64,000 bases of DNA from Trifolium pratense. Its lineage: Eukaryota; Streptophyta; Magnoliopsida; Fabales; Fabaceae. The DNA is taken from NCBI RefSeq assembly GCF_020283565.1, contig NC_060061.1:15413362-15477361 (forward strand), read 5' to 3'. Made by a program: the position numbers and the translations under genes. Positions 51,733 through 62,434 of the stretch are shown piece by piece. Numbering within the stretch: the first letter of the stretch is position 1; each line of letters opens with the position of its first letter. The notes beneath the pieces are model-generated. The model was not told where the DNA came from and made no database searches. It saw only the letters and a list, made by a program, of their open reading frames with translations.

Positions 51733-53857
51733 GGCTGCTAACTTAGACCCAGTTGGGTCTAAGTTAGCAAGGTGCACCTTTTGAGTTGGACAAAAATACC
51801 CATTTTTTTAATTTTTGAAAGAATAGAGCAACAGGGGCATTTCTGTAATTTTCTGCAATTTTACGCGCGCCCCCCACTTCTTTTTCCCCCCCCAGGACAC
51901 GTGTCACGCTGTTATTTGCCAAAACCAAAGCGCGTGCACCACACGCGCCGACAGGCGCGAGTGGGTGAAGCCCAATCGCGGAGAGAGAAACCTTTTTAAA
52001 AAGGCAGGCCACGTGTCAGAAGCTGATTGACTGCGTTAATTTTTTTTCATTTAATACTTTAAACTCGATTATTTCGTCGTAAATTAATTTTTTATTTTTT
52101 AATTTTTATACCAAAATTCATAATTTTTTTTTCTCTACAAATAGAGACTTGGTTCGTTTGATTTGGACACCGAAAAAAAAACGCAATTTTTCACTACCTT
52201 AATCTCATTTTTCACTACCTTAATCTCATTATTTCGTCGTAAATGAATTTTTTATTTTTTATTTTTTATACCAGAATTCATAATTTTTTTTTCTCTACAA
52301 ATAGAGACTTGGTTCGTTTGATTTGGACACAGAAAAAAAAACCCAATTTTTCACTACCTTAATCTCATTTTTCACTACCTTACATCAACTCACTGAAACC
52401 ATTCTACCAGAAAAATGGTTTCGGAGTACAAATCTCTGAAACCATTCTACAAGCTAAATGGTTTCAGAAGCAAATAACTAATAATCAACTTACTGAAACC
52501 ATTTTACCAGCAAAATGGTTTCAGATTACAACTCTCTGAAACCATTCTACCAGATAAATGGTTTCAGAAGCAAACACAATTAATAAATTACTCACTGAAA
52601 CCATTCTACCAGTAAAATGGTTTCAGAATACAACTATGTGCAACCATTCTACAGGCTAAATGGTTTCAGAAGCAAATAACTAATAATCAACTTACTGAAA
52701 CCATTCTACCAGCAAAATGGTTTCAGATTACAACTCTCTGAAACCATTGTACCAGATAAATGGTTTCAGAAGCAAACACAATTAATAAATTACCCATTGA
52801 AACCATTCTACCAGTAAAATGGTTTCAGAATACAACTATGTGCAACCATTCTACCAATTAAATGGTTTCAGAAGCAAGTCTCAGATTACAACTATGTGAA
52901 ACCATTCTACCAGCAAAATGGTTTCAGATTACAACTCTCTGAAACCATTGTACCAGATAAATGGTTTCAGAAGCAAACACAATTAATAAATTACTCACTG
53001 AAACCATTCTACCAGTAAAATGGTTTCAGAATACAACTATGTGCAACCATTCTACAAGCTAAATGGTTTCAGAAGCAAATAACTAATAATCAACTTACTG
53101 AAACCATTCTACCAGCAAAATGGTTTCAGATTACAACTCTCTGAAACCATTCTACCATATAAATGGTTTCAGAAGGATTTCGGTGTCCAAATCAAACGAA
53201 CCAAGTCTCTATTTGTAGGAAAAAAAAAATTATGAATTTTGGTATAAAAAATAAAAAATAAAAAATTAATTTACGACGAAATAATCGAGTTTAAAGTAGT
53301 GAAAAATTGCGTTTTTTTTTCGGTGTCCAAATCAAACGAACCAAGTCTCTATTTGTAGAGAAAAAAAAATTATGAATTTTGGTATAAAAAATAAAAAATA
53401 AAAAATTAATTTACGACGAAATAATCGAGTTTAAAGTATAAAATGAAAAAAATCACGCAGACCCATTCATATGCTGACACGTGGCTGCCTTTTTCAAAAG
53501 CAAAATTTTCTCTCTCCAGCTTATAATCTAGTGTGGCGCAGACAGGATGATCTGATAGATCAGGATGATCTGGGCTGTCTGATTGATCAGACAGTCTTAA
53601 TGAGATCACATCTTGGCTGTCTGATGGAAATCAACGGTCTGTAACCATGGTCCTTCCGTACGCGCGCGACACTGGATCCACGTCTATTAATTGTTTAAGA
53701 AGGTGGAGCGCGTGTTGTTATTTTTTTTTTTATGTAAAATTACAGAAATGCCCCTGTTGCTCTATTCTTTCAAAAATTAAAAGAATGGGTATTTTGGTCC
53801 AATTGAAAAGGTGCACCTTGCTAACTTAGACCTAACTAGGGTCTAAGTTAGAAAACC

Positions 53858-53859
<2 letters not shown>
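51730..53859. mobile_element. (TA)n-flanked long-inverted-repeat element, copy 2 (inverted)
   Basis: 2130 bp, same family as 47683-49292 but reversed. Its right end, reverse-complemented, starts with exactly the left end of copy 1 (GGGGTTTTCTAACTTAGACC), and its left end is GGGGGCTGCTAACTTAGACC. Its arms carry inner duplications of the TTTGATTTGGACACCGAAAA block (52060-52385, 53170-53440). The core array is larger (52390-53175). An arm segment GAATAGAGCAACAGGGGCAT and its complement is present here but absent from copy 1, so the two are not a simple recent duplication. Confidence 0.85.
52390..53175. repeat. Palindrome array, ~202-bp higher-order period
   Basis: About 18 copies of a ~30-bp near-palindrome, TGAAACCATTCTACCAG then AAAATGGTTTCA, with linkers of ~15 bases. 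The linkers cycle (ACAACTCTC, GCAAACACAATTAATAAATT, ACAACTATGTG, GCAAATAACTAATAATCAA) to give a higher-order unit of about 202 bp: the phrase CAACTTACTG begins at 52486, 52688 and 53091. Confidence 0.9.

Positions 53860-53941
<82 letters not shown>
53860..53941. repeat. (TA)n microsatellite
   Basis: About 80 bp of TA, right neighbour of element copy 2. Confidence 0.98.
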
Positions 53942-53945
<4 letters not shown>

Positions 53946-54283
53946 TCTTAATATATTTCTACCGTGTCTAGTCAAAATCAATTTGCAATAATATTAAATT
54001 CTATTTTCTTTCAATATTAATAATATATTGATGTTTATTAAATATGATAGTTTTAAAAATATTTTTTAACACAATGATAGTTTTAAAATTAAAATATTAA
54101 AGTCCGTAAAAAATTAAAATATTACATATCATAATAAATATTTATTTTTCTTGGTCTAAATTCAAACTAGTTGTATCTCAAATTTATCTATATAAGAAGC
54201 ACAATTGGAATATGAAGAAAAACATAACGAAAATCATTTTAAGAATTTTCATTGTATTTTCTTATCATCATGATGGTGGCTCT

Positions 54284-55366
54284 GTAAGTGCACAGACTCG
54301 CTACTAAGTAATAAAGTAGTAAGTTATCGTCTCCACATGGATTGTGCCAAAGCTATCAGTTTCAGTTAGAAATTAGGTCTCATATTGGTAGGTTATAGTA
54401 TCTCTTTGATTCCGTAATCTTAGATGTGTCATGATATCTACTTCGACCCTAGTTACTAACATAATATGCGCGCTTTCATATATGCTAGTGTATTAAATAA
54501 ATAGAGATAGTAACATATAACAAATGAATTGCAATTGTAAATAGTCTTACTCGAACCAAATTACAAGTCTCAAGCAGTCCTAGGGAGTTCATCTACTTGA
54601 CCTAACCCTGATGGGTTTAGCTACTGAAGACCATATAGGAAAAGAAAAACCTTATGCCTTTCGAGCTCCTTAGCCCTCCTTTGCTTCTTAGAGGCTTATA
54701 GTTCTCTAAACTTCTAAATGAATAATTATGAAGGATGAGAGCTCTATTTATAGTGTTTTTGGACTTGGGCTGCACGAAATATCGTGGTACGATGGATTCA
54801 TCGTGTGGTCATCGTGGCACGATGGAAAAAATTTGTTACAAATAAATTGCAGATTTTATTCTTTTCTTGGGCATCAAGTTTCTTCCCATCGTGGCCACGA
54901 TGTAATCCATCGTAGCCACGATAACGTCCATAATTATATTTTTGCTTCAACACGAAAGTTGTAGCTCTTTGTCTTAACTTTCCAATGCATGGTCACAGGA
55001 CTCGATCCGATACTCATAGCTCCAGTTATGACGTTTTTGGTACGATGTGGTATTTCTTCATTTTTCCATCTTGCGCATCGTACCCACAGTGCTTCACAGA
55101 TTTCTCATCGTGGCCACGATGCGATCCATCATGCAAGATGGATTGATTTGTTATAATCTTTTAACCGTCTTTTCATCGTGCTACGATGATCATCCATCGT
55201 GGTGCGATGAATTCTTCAATTTCTCCTTTTTTGCCCTTTTTTATGCATTTTCCACTTTTCTTGCTTCTTGGTCAAGTAACTTCGTATCTTTAGGATTTGA
55301 TCTTCAATTACTACTAAAACTACTCTAAAATAGTACTAAAAACATAATATAATTGACTGTCATCAC
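54284..55366. mobile_element. LTR-like repeat with CATCGTGG palindromes
   Basis: Starts TGTAAGTGCACAGA and ends GACTGTCATCACA, a TG..CA frame of about 1.08 kb. It contains a TATCGTCTCCACATGGATTG phrase often seen in dicot retroelement LTRs. Inside are six versions of a 16-base near-palindrome CATCGTGGCCACGATG (54781, 54810, 54887, 55106, 55174, 55195). No clear target duplication; could be a solo LTR or another non-coding repeat. No gene. Confidence 0.4.
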
Positions 55367-55585
55367 ATCTCTATGGGGGCTAGAAAAAAGGTAAACTTGT
55401 ATATATAACATGCAACTTGAAGAAAAGGGAGACATTTAGAAAGAGAAAAATGGTTAGAAATTAATTTTTTCTTATTTTCAATCGAGCATGTTTATCTTAA
55501 TCTTACACATTTTATTGTTATAAAATGATAAATACGGTGTAATTTTTTTAGAATAATCGATCATTTGTCATATTAGTTAGAAAAT

Positions 55586-55955
55586 GAACAATGTTTGGTG
55601 GAATGGGCAAAACCTTACTTAAAACCTAGAGTAAGGTTTTATCAGTTGGTGGATCCAAAACTTGAAAGTCAATACTCAGCAAAAAGAGCATACAAAGAAA
55701 TGAAATTAGTTACACTTTGTTTTTGTCGTGGCCAAAAATCAAGACCGTTAATGAGTGAAATTGCTAAAATATCTTAACAACTTCACTCATTGACGGTCTT
55801 GATTTTTGGTTGTGGCAAAGAAAAAGTGTAACTAACTTCATTGCTTTGTGTGCTCCTTTTGTTGAGTATTGGCCTTCAAGTTTTGGATCCATCAGGTGAT
55901 AAAACCCTACTCTAGGTTTTAAGTAAGGATTTGTCCATTCAACCAAACATTGTTC
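55586..55955. repeat. Inverted repeat of receptor-like cytoplasmic kinase fragments
   Basis: Two ~180-bp copies of one kinase exon face each other around a centre near 55770. The plus-strand arm (55595-55777) reads LVEWAKPYLKPRV, VDPKLESQYSAK, KSRPLMSEIAKI. The minus-strand arm (55946-55764) reads LVEWTNPYLKPRV, MDPKLEGQYSTK, KSRPSMSEVVKI. These are subdomains X-XI of RLCK-VII (PBL/BIK1-type) kinases. The arms are about 80-85% alike and the loop is only ~20 bases, so a transcript would form a long hairpin. Neither arm is a gene. Confidence 0.85.
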
Positions 55956-56169
55956 CTTTTTTGACTATAGCATTGTAGTGGAATTTGAACAAACCACTGT
56001 TGTTCCGGGATACGGTGTTTAGTACAAAGTATTGTCAAATATCTGCTATTGCTGAACTATAGCATTGTAACGTAGCAAAATTTAAACAAACCACTCTTTT
56101 CCACGATCCACAATTAACAATACTGATTATGTTATAACTATTGTTTAAAAAGATAGACAAAAAGAGTAC

Positions 56170-57063
56170 CTCTTTGCTTCCTTTCTCCACCAGCTGCGGA
56201 TGTAGCAATTCGTGCATATGATTAGCTATGCTTTGTGTCCCCTTGCTTGTGATGGAGGAAATATATTTTCCTAGCTCTTTAACCTTGTTTAGGTGACTGT
56301 TTCTATTATTCTTCTTCCTCTTCAATTGGAGTAGGAGATGTAATAAGTAACCACAATATAGCAAGTCAATGATAATGCAAAACCAACAATGAGGCCACCC
56401 TTTAATGCTTGATGGAACTTGTCACCGGAGCATGGTGCCAAAGACACTCCTCCACAAAGTTCATTATTATTAGCATAATTAGAAACTACTCCTCTTTGGA
56501 ACATCGGCACTGGCCCTGACAAATCATTGTCAGAAAAATCAAACACTTTAAGCCTGTTAAGCAGGGAAAATTCTTGGGGGATATGACCACTTAACATGTT
56601 GCGGTCAAGCTTAAGAGAATTCAGGTAAGTGCAGTTTGCAAAATATATCGGAATTTCACCAGTGAATTTGTTACCAGAGATATCCATGGCAGTAACATAT
56701 TTGAGTATGGTTGATATATCAGGTGGGATGGGTCCTGAGAGCTCGTTGAGAGAAAGGTCTACGCCCATAATTGAAGAGCAGTATTGATGACCACGCGGAA
56801 ACTGGCCCTTCAATCCCATGTTAGATAGTTTGAGATTTAGTACTTTATTCTCATCAGGATGCCAGCATTCAACCCCATAAAAACGACATATGAAACCTTC
56901 AGTTTTGTGGTTGAAGTTCCAGCTCAAGGTTAAGTAATTATTTGGGTCTTCCAAGGAATTATTTTAAACACAAGATATCAGTATCTGTACTCTGACCAGC
57001 CATTAACATACTGAGGCACAAGAATATTTGGAATAGAAAATCCCTTTTTATTTGAAAAGCCAT
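56170..57063 (-). pseudogene. BIR1-like receptor kinase pseudogene (ectodomain exon only)
   Basis: Tandem copy of exon 1 of the gene at 58007-59981. ATG at 57063 and a signal peptide are present (FQIKRDFLFQIFLCLSMLMA). Soon after CLK a short deletion gives a stop. The LRR part stays open from about 56954 to 56322 (SWNFNHKTEGFICRFYGVEC, LSGPIPPDIS, KFTGEIPIYFANCTYLNSL). A second frameshift lies in the membrane segment near 56340. The exon donor GT (56169) survives but no kinase exon follows; instead there is the unrelated kinase inverted repeat. Confidence 0.88.
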
Positions 57064-58006
57064 TTTGGTGGAGATACAAAAACTGAGACTGCAGAAAAAT
57101 TAGAAAATTACGTCGAAAAATGGTGCGTACAATCAGGAAACCCAAACGCCAAAGGGTTTAATGATCTATATTCTATAATGTTACTTACCAAGATCATAAT
57201 ATCATATGAGAAAATAAAAGTCTACACTAATAATAATCACAATAAAAATAGTGATACTATGGTTTGTACAAGTTTTTGACAACAGCAACACTATTAAATT
57301 GGAACATAGCAGAAATACATAACCTTAACTCAACATGAATGAAACTTTGAGCTACCTGCAAATTACAAGCCAAACTAACATCTAATAAGTTAAACTCTAA
57401 CTTTGGTTTCTATCATATCTATATTGGGAATTTAAATTACATTGTTTGCAAAGAAGTCTTTAAAAGTACTAACTGACTAAGTCAATCTCAAGGAAAACAG
57501 TTCATAATTTACTTGACATGACAATTTTCAAACAAAGATAGGGTAAAACAAACAATAGTACTCATAGATTAGAGTTTTCAAATGTTTGCATAATTCAAAG
57601 ACAAAGAAATTATGGCATTTTGACTGAGCAACCTGAGGAGGGAGCAATTTGACTGAAAATTCGGAGGATTTTGGTGTTTCTTAAATTTAAGGTCCTGATT
57701 TGGCCGCGGCTCTATGTCAGTGACAGGCATTTACAATGACTTGACTGACTTTGCAATGGTGAGTTTGATGATGTTGATAACTCCAATTTTTTCTTTTGGA
57801 TTTTATATTGTAGTAGTTGATTATGCTGCAAAATTTGTGTTTCGAGTTGTTGATTTTGATGATAACTATTTGTTATTATATGCAGGAAAGATATATTATA
57901 AATATAACTGAGAGTTGTACAACTTTTTATTACGATGATTATGAGAGTAACATTAAATTTTTCCGACATAACAAAACCTATGGATGCGTAAGTCTGATCT
58001 AATTAT
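57064..58006. other. Spacer between BIR1-like copies
   Basis: About 940 bp, AT-rich. 57640-58000 has short open frames on both strands but no recognisable motif. It may hold the 3' end of the BIR1-like gene. Confidence 0.5.
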
Positions 58007-59981
58007 TTAAAACTCAACAATTTCGTCTATAGTAATAGAGGAAGCATATTCTAATCCCCTTAATGTGTCAGAATCATTAACCAAGTCATTTTTCCCCTTC
58101 CTTACATTGCTCATATTGTTATAAACTTCAACCATTGTTGGCCTTTGGTTTGATAAAGGCTTAACACACTCGCAAGCAATCTTTAGGAGAGTACAAACTT
58201 CATTTTCAAGTCCTTCCCCTGTCACAGATTTATCAATTACATTATAGAAACTCAAAGGGTTGGCACATAAATCAGAAGTATCATATGAACGCGACAATTC
58301 ATTATATGTTTTCCCCGTCATCAATTCAAAAAGCACACTTCCAAAGTCATAGACATCCTTCTTCCCATCATTCACTTTAAACATCGTGCCTAGATGATCT
58401 TCAGTGTTGGGATTCATAAATTTGGCCTCTCCAAAATTGGATATTTTGGGTTCAAAATTCTCATCTAGCAATATGCATTCTGAACATATGTTAAAATGCA
58501 CTATGCCTGAATCACATGTATGATGTAGCCATGCTAAGCCTCTTGCTATTCCAAGTGCAATGTTGATCCTATCATGCCATTTCAATCTTATGACTTCACT
58601 TTCCAAAGGATGTAACCATTTGGAAAGCCTTCCATTTGACATGTATGCATATGCCAAAAGCCTTTCCTTTTCTTCAATGCAAAACCCAAGCAGGGGAACT
58701 ATATTTTTGTGTTTGTACCTACACAAAATCGCTGTTTCCAAAAGGAATTGCCGTTTAAATAAGCAAGAGTCAAATAGTCTCTTAACAGCTAGTAACTGAC
58801 CATTAGGCAGAAATCCTTGGTACATCATTCCCATCTTTCCTACACCGATGGCATTGTCCATAGCGAAACAGTCAGTTGCATCACGCAGTTCTTCTAACCA
58901 TATTGTTGATATCAGACTTTCCAATAGTACAGAGATCTGTGGATGCAGGTGTAATTATTGTTTACATTGAAAGGATATACCAATTAAAGTGTACAAAATA
59001 ATTGAATATTTGGTGTTCTTAAAAAGAAATAATGAAGAAATTGAGTACCTCTTTTGTTTCGTTGTGTACAATCTGTGAATTTAACAGTTCATGCATCTGA
59101 TTAACTACCGTCCGTGTCCTCCTGCTTGTGATGGAGCAAACATATTTGCCCAATTCTTTAGCTTTGTTTAGGGGAATGTTTTTTCTCTTTTTCAATTGAT
59201 GCACCCAATGTGCACATTTGGAGTAGAACATACAAGTGATCATAACAGAAAAAATGAAAGAAAAAACATAACCAATAATAAGACCACCTTTGAACGATTG
59301 ATGGAAATCGTCTTGCTTGTCACGTGTCAAGGAGCATGGTCTCAAAGACCCTCCACAAAGTCCTCTATTGTTAGCATAGTTAACGTTTACGAACATGACG
59401 AACATTGGCACTTGCCCATACAATTGATTGTTAGAAAAGGAAATCGTTTTAATCCTCGTAAGAGTGCCGATTTCTTTTGGAATTTCACCTGTTAGCATAT
59501 TGTTGTCAAGTTTAATAGTATTCAGGTATGTGCAATTTGCTAAAGTTGTTGGAATTTCACCGGTGAATCTGTTATAAGAGAGATCAATGGTGGTAACAAA
59601 TCTGAGTATTTCTGATATATCAGATGGAATGGGTCCTGAAAGGTCGTTGACTGAAAGATCTAATCCTGTCAACGTAGTGCAATTCACAATTCCCCGCGGA
59701 AACTTGCCCTTCAATCCCATGTTCGATAGTTTGAGATTTAGTACTCTATTCTCATCAGGATGCCAACATTCAACACCATTGAATTTACATATGTAACCTT
59801 CGGTATTGTTGTAGAAGTTCCAGCTCGAGGTTAAGTAATTATTTGGGTCTTCGAAGGAATTCTTAATGGATTTTAAACACAAGATATCAGTCTCAGTACC
59901 ATGACTTATCATTAAGATACTGAGCAAAGAGCACAAAAAGAAGGTATGCAAGAGAATATCCCTTTTTATTTGGACAACCAT
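58007..59981 (-). CDS. BIR1-like LRR receptor kinase with degenerate kinase domain
   Basis: Two exons, 59981-59049 and 58936-58007, GT-AG, phase 0, giving 620 residues, the length I recall for BIR1-type proteins. Order: signal peptide (DILLHTFFLCSLLSILMI), LRR N-cap (SWNFYNNTEGYICKFNGVEC), about five LRRs (LTGLDLSVNDLSGPIPSDIS, YNRFTGEIPTTLANCTYLNT), membrane helix (GLIIGYVFSFIFSVMITCMF), then a kinase domain. The glycine loop (IGVGKMGMMY) and beta-3 Lys (LAVKRL) remain. The catalytic Asp of HRD is Asn (HFN), DFG reads NFG, and the activation segment with APE is deleted: the text runs from MNPNTEDHLGTMF directly to KKDVYDFGSVLFEL. No phosphotransfer is expected. BIR proteins bind BAK1-type co-receptors and restrain immunity, so a scaffold or decoy role is possible. 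Confidence 0.88.
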
Positions 59982-60109
59982 TCCGTGCCTATACAAAAAC
60001 TGAGACTGTACAAAATATGATGGAGAAGAAAAGTGAGTTCACAGAAAATGGAAAAATAAAACACATTAAGGCTAAATGATATCAAAATTAAAGTGAACGA
60101 ATTTAGCGT

Positions 60110-60240
60110 GTTGGTGGCAAAGTTATGGGGTGTGTGGGAAGGCTTTAAGTAAGCTTGGGAGTTGGGGTACCGTCATGTGGAGCTGCGCATGGATGCCCAG
60201 GGTGTGGTTAAATTTCTTAACAAAGAGGTGGGAGTGTAGC
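60110..60240 (+). mobile_element. LINE RNase H scrap
   Basis: KLWGVWEGFK, stop, AWELGYRHVELRMDAQGVV, KFLNKEVGV, stop. This is the central E..D part of the plant LINE RNase H domain, with two stops. About 130 bp, 5' and 3' limits unclear. Confidence 0.65.
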
Positions 60241-60384
60241 CGTGTAGGTAGAGGGTTGGGGCATTTGCATGAAGATATGGAGGTTATTGCAAAGAACGAC
60301 AAAATTATAAATAAAATAATTGATATACAAAACTTATTATCCTTTTTATACATAAATATAAATAATATAGTTGTTTAAAAGTTA

Positions 60385-60465
60385 AAACTAAAAAGAGTTT
60401 ACTTAACCGAACTCTGGACTACTAGAGCCCCTTTCCCCGAAATCAGAGGGTTATAAACCAAAAAA
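60385..60465 (+). repeat. SINE 3'-end fragment
   Basis: CCGAACTCTGGACTACTAGA, CCCCGAAATCAGAGGGTTA and an A-rich tail parallel the 3' part of the fuller SINE at 63525-63715 (CCGAATTCTGAATTATCGGC, TGGAAACCAGAGAGTTAA). Confidence 0.5.
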
Positions 60466-60653
60466 AACCAAAAAGACCGAGACTTAAGTTAAAGTCCTAA
60501 AAGAAATAATCACTCTAACATCACTAACAGCTTCATATTGGAAACATCTGTATTATTTACTTTATTTCTTGTACTCAACTCATCAATAAAATTCATTTTC
60601 TTAATAAAAAACATCACTATAACATGCATTAAGTTGTTTGTTGGACTTATCAC

Positions 60654-61638
60654 TAGGGGTGCAAAACATTTGGTTATCCTTAACCAAATTACTGGCCAAT
60701 TCATATCTAATCTTACTTTGCAAAATCCATTAAAAAAAAACCACACCACTCCAATAAAAAAAACACCAATTATAAATCATAATCACATTTTGTAATTTGG
60801 TTTGGAATTAGTTTACAAATTCAGGCCCAATAATAGCTAATTCAGACCTAATCTTCAATTTTTTAAAATTCTTTAAATCGTTTATTATATAATAAAATAA
60901 TTAATTAAAAGAGGTGGTGGAGGACCGGTGGTCAACACGGTGGTCAACGCCGGACCACCAGTGGCCTGCACGGCAGCGGGTGGTGGTTTTCCGGATGTCA
61001 TCCGGTGACTTTTGCGGCGGCCGGTTGTGGTGCTCCGGTGGTCGGCCGCCACCAACCACCCATACTATTTTATTATTATTTAATTTTAAAAATCAGACTT
61101 TTAATAGTTATTTTAAAAATAATTAAAAAATTAGTTTTTAATGCTTTTAGTTTTTCAAAAAAATCAGTATTTTAATTTTTTTCCTATAATAAATATTTTT
61201 TTTTTGTATTTAAAAATCAGATTTTTTAATTTTAAAAATTACTCTTTTTTTAAATAATAAAAAATATTTTTAAAACAATATAAAAAACATGTTTTCGGCT
61301 AAGTAAAAAATAATTTGGGTTTAGAAAAAAAACTTTGTGGGTTGATTATAAACCAATTCAATCATAAAATTAATGAAAAAAATATGTTTTTAAAATAATT
61401 AATAAATCTATTTTTTTTAATCAACTAGTTTAAGTAAAAAACCAATTTAAAATTGGATCATGTGAATAACCTAAATTTTATTACAAATCAATTATAAATT
61501 GGTTTCGATCCGGTTAATAACCAAATCCAAATTAGTTTTAAAAAATAACCGGTTTGTCATTGAAATGATTTTGGTTTAGAACCAAAACTATCAATTAGGT
61601 GTGGCGTGGATTCCATATACCAACCATACACACCCCTA
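60654..61638. mobile_element. Non-autonomous hAT-type element, 985 bp
   Basis: Ends TAGGGGTG...CACCCCTA are inverted repeats, and the 8-bp target duplication CTTATCAC is perfect (60646-60653, 61639-61646). Both signatures are those of hAT elements. The inside is AT-rich, with repeated GGTTTA/ACCAATTT words in both orientations and a GC-rich island (60912-61065) rich in GGTGGTC/CCGG. No transposase. Confidence 0.9.
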
Positions 61639-61679
61639 CTTATCACTATAGCAACAACATTAAAATAGTGTAAGCTAAA

Positions 61680-61770
61680 TAAGTTTATTATGTATTGGAA
61701 TCTCACCAGAGAAGTCGTTACTAGAAAGATCATGTGGCCAGAAATATGCATCCTGAAAGGCCCTTTTGAT
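61680..61770 (-). pseudogene. LRR scrap
   Basis: HDLSSNDFSGEIPIHNKL on the minus strand matches a single plant LRR (LxxLDLSSNxFSGEIP). It is isolated; no flanking repeats. Probably another remnant of the nearby LRR genes. Confidence 0.5.
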
Positions 61771-62106
61771 GCAATGAAGATAAATATTCCCACAAATTAC
61801 CACTAATTCACTTCTTTGCAAAATGCTAGAGTTTGCTTAAATGAATTATACAGTGAACATTTATTTACATAGGTATATATGAAGATTCTTCTTTCTTATA
61901 GTATTCAATTACTACTATTTTCTAAACCCTTTTGTGGTTTCCACTTTCCAGGTTCAGTACTATCATTGACTATGTCATTGACTCCAGTAGTTTCGTGGAA
62001 TCGGCTCTCCTCGTGAACCACATAAGTCATCACATTGCACCAGTAATTTCCTACTTAAAATTATACTACTATCACAATCATATTGCATCCCTCATTTACA
62101 AACAGT

Positions 62107-62434
62107 TGATATGGTTTTTTGTATTTTTGTATTGCGGAATTTGGTGAGATATAATTTTAGGAAGAAAACTCTCATCAAATATAGGGTTATATGAAGAATA
62201 CTAAAGTTCTTGTTTTATTCATTATGCTTATGACTCTATATATAGAGCTACATAAAAACAAATCATATATTTTTAAAACAAAACTAATCCTATAATAAAT
62301 TCTAAACAAATCTTAAATATTCTAAATAGAAATATAAATCATAAAACCTAATATTATCATATTTTAAATATAAATCTAAATAATATTTAAATCTAAGATC
62401 TTCCAAAAAAGATATTTAGGCATTATTCCCAACA
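62107..62434 (-). repeat. 3' LTR (element orientation)
   Basis: 328 bp, TG..CA on either strand. It differs from its partner at only a handful of positions (for example TTTTGTATTT against TTTTGTGTTT). Confidence 0.9.

Noticed and set aside
52390..53175. CRISPR-like regular repeats
   Set aside because: Regular short repeats with palindromes, but linkers are themselves repeated in a cycle, the context is a eukaryotic transposable element, and there are no cas genes.
57712..58002. Small hydrophobic frames upstream of the BIR1-like stop
   Set aside because: Overlapping frames on both strands with no motif; likely 3' flank.
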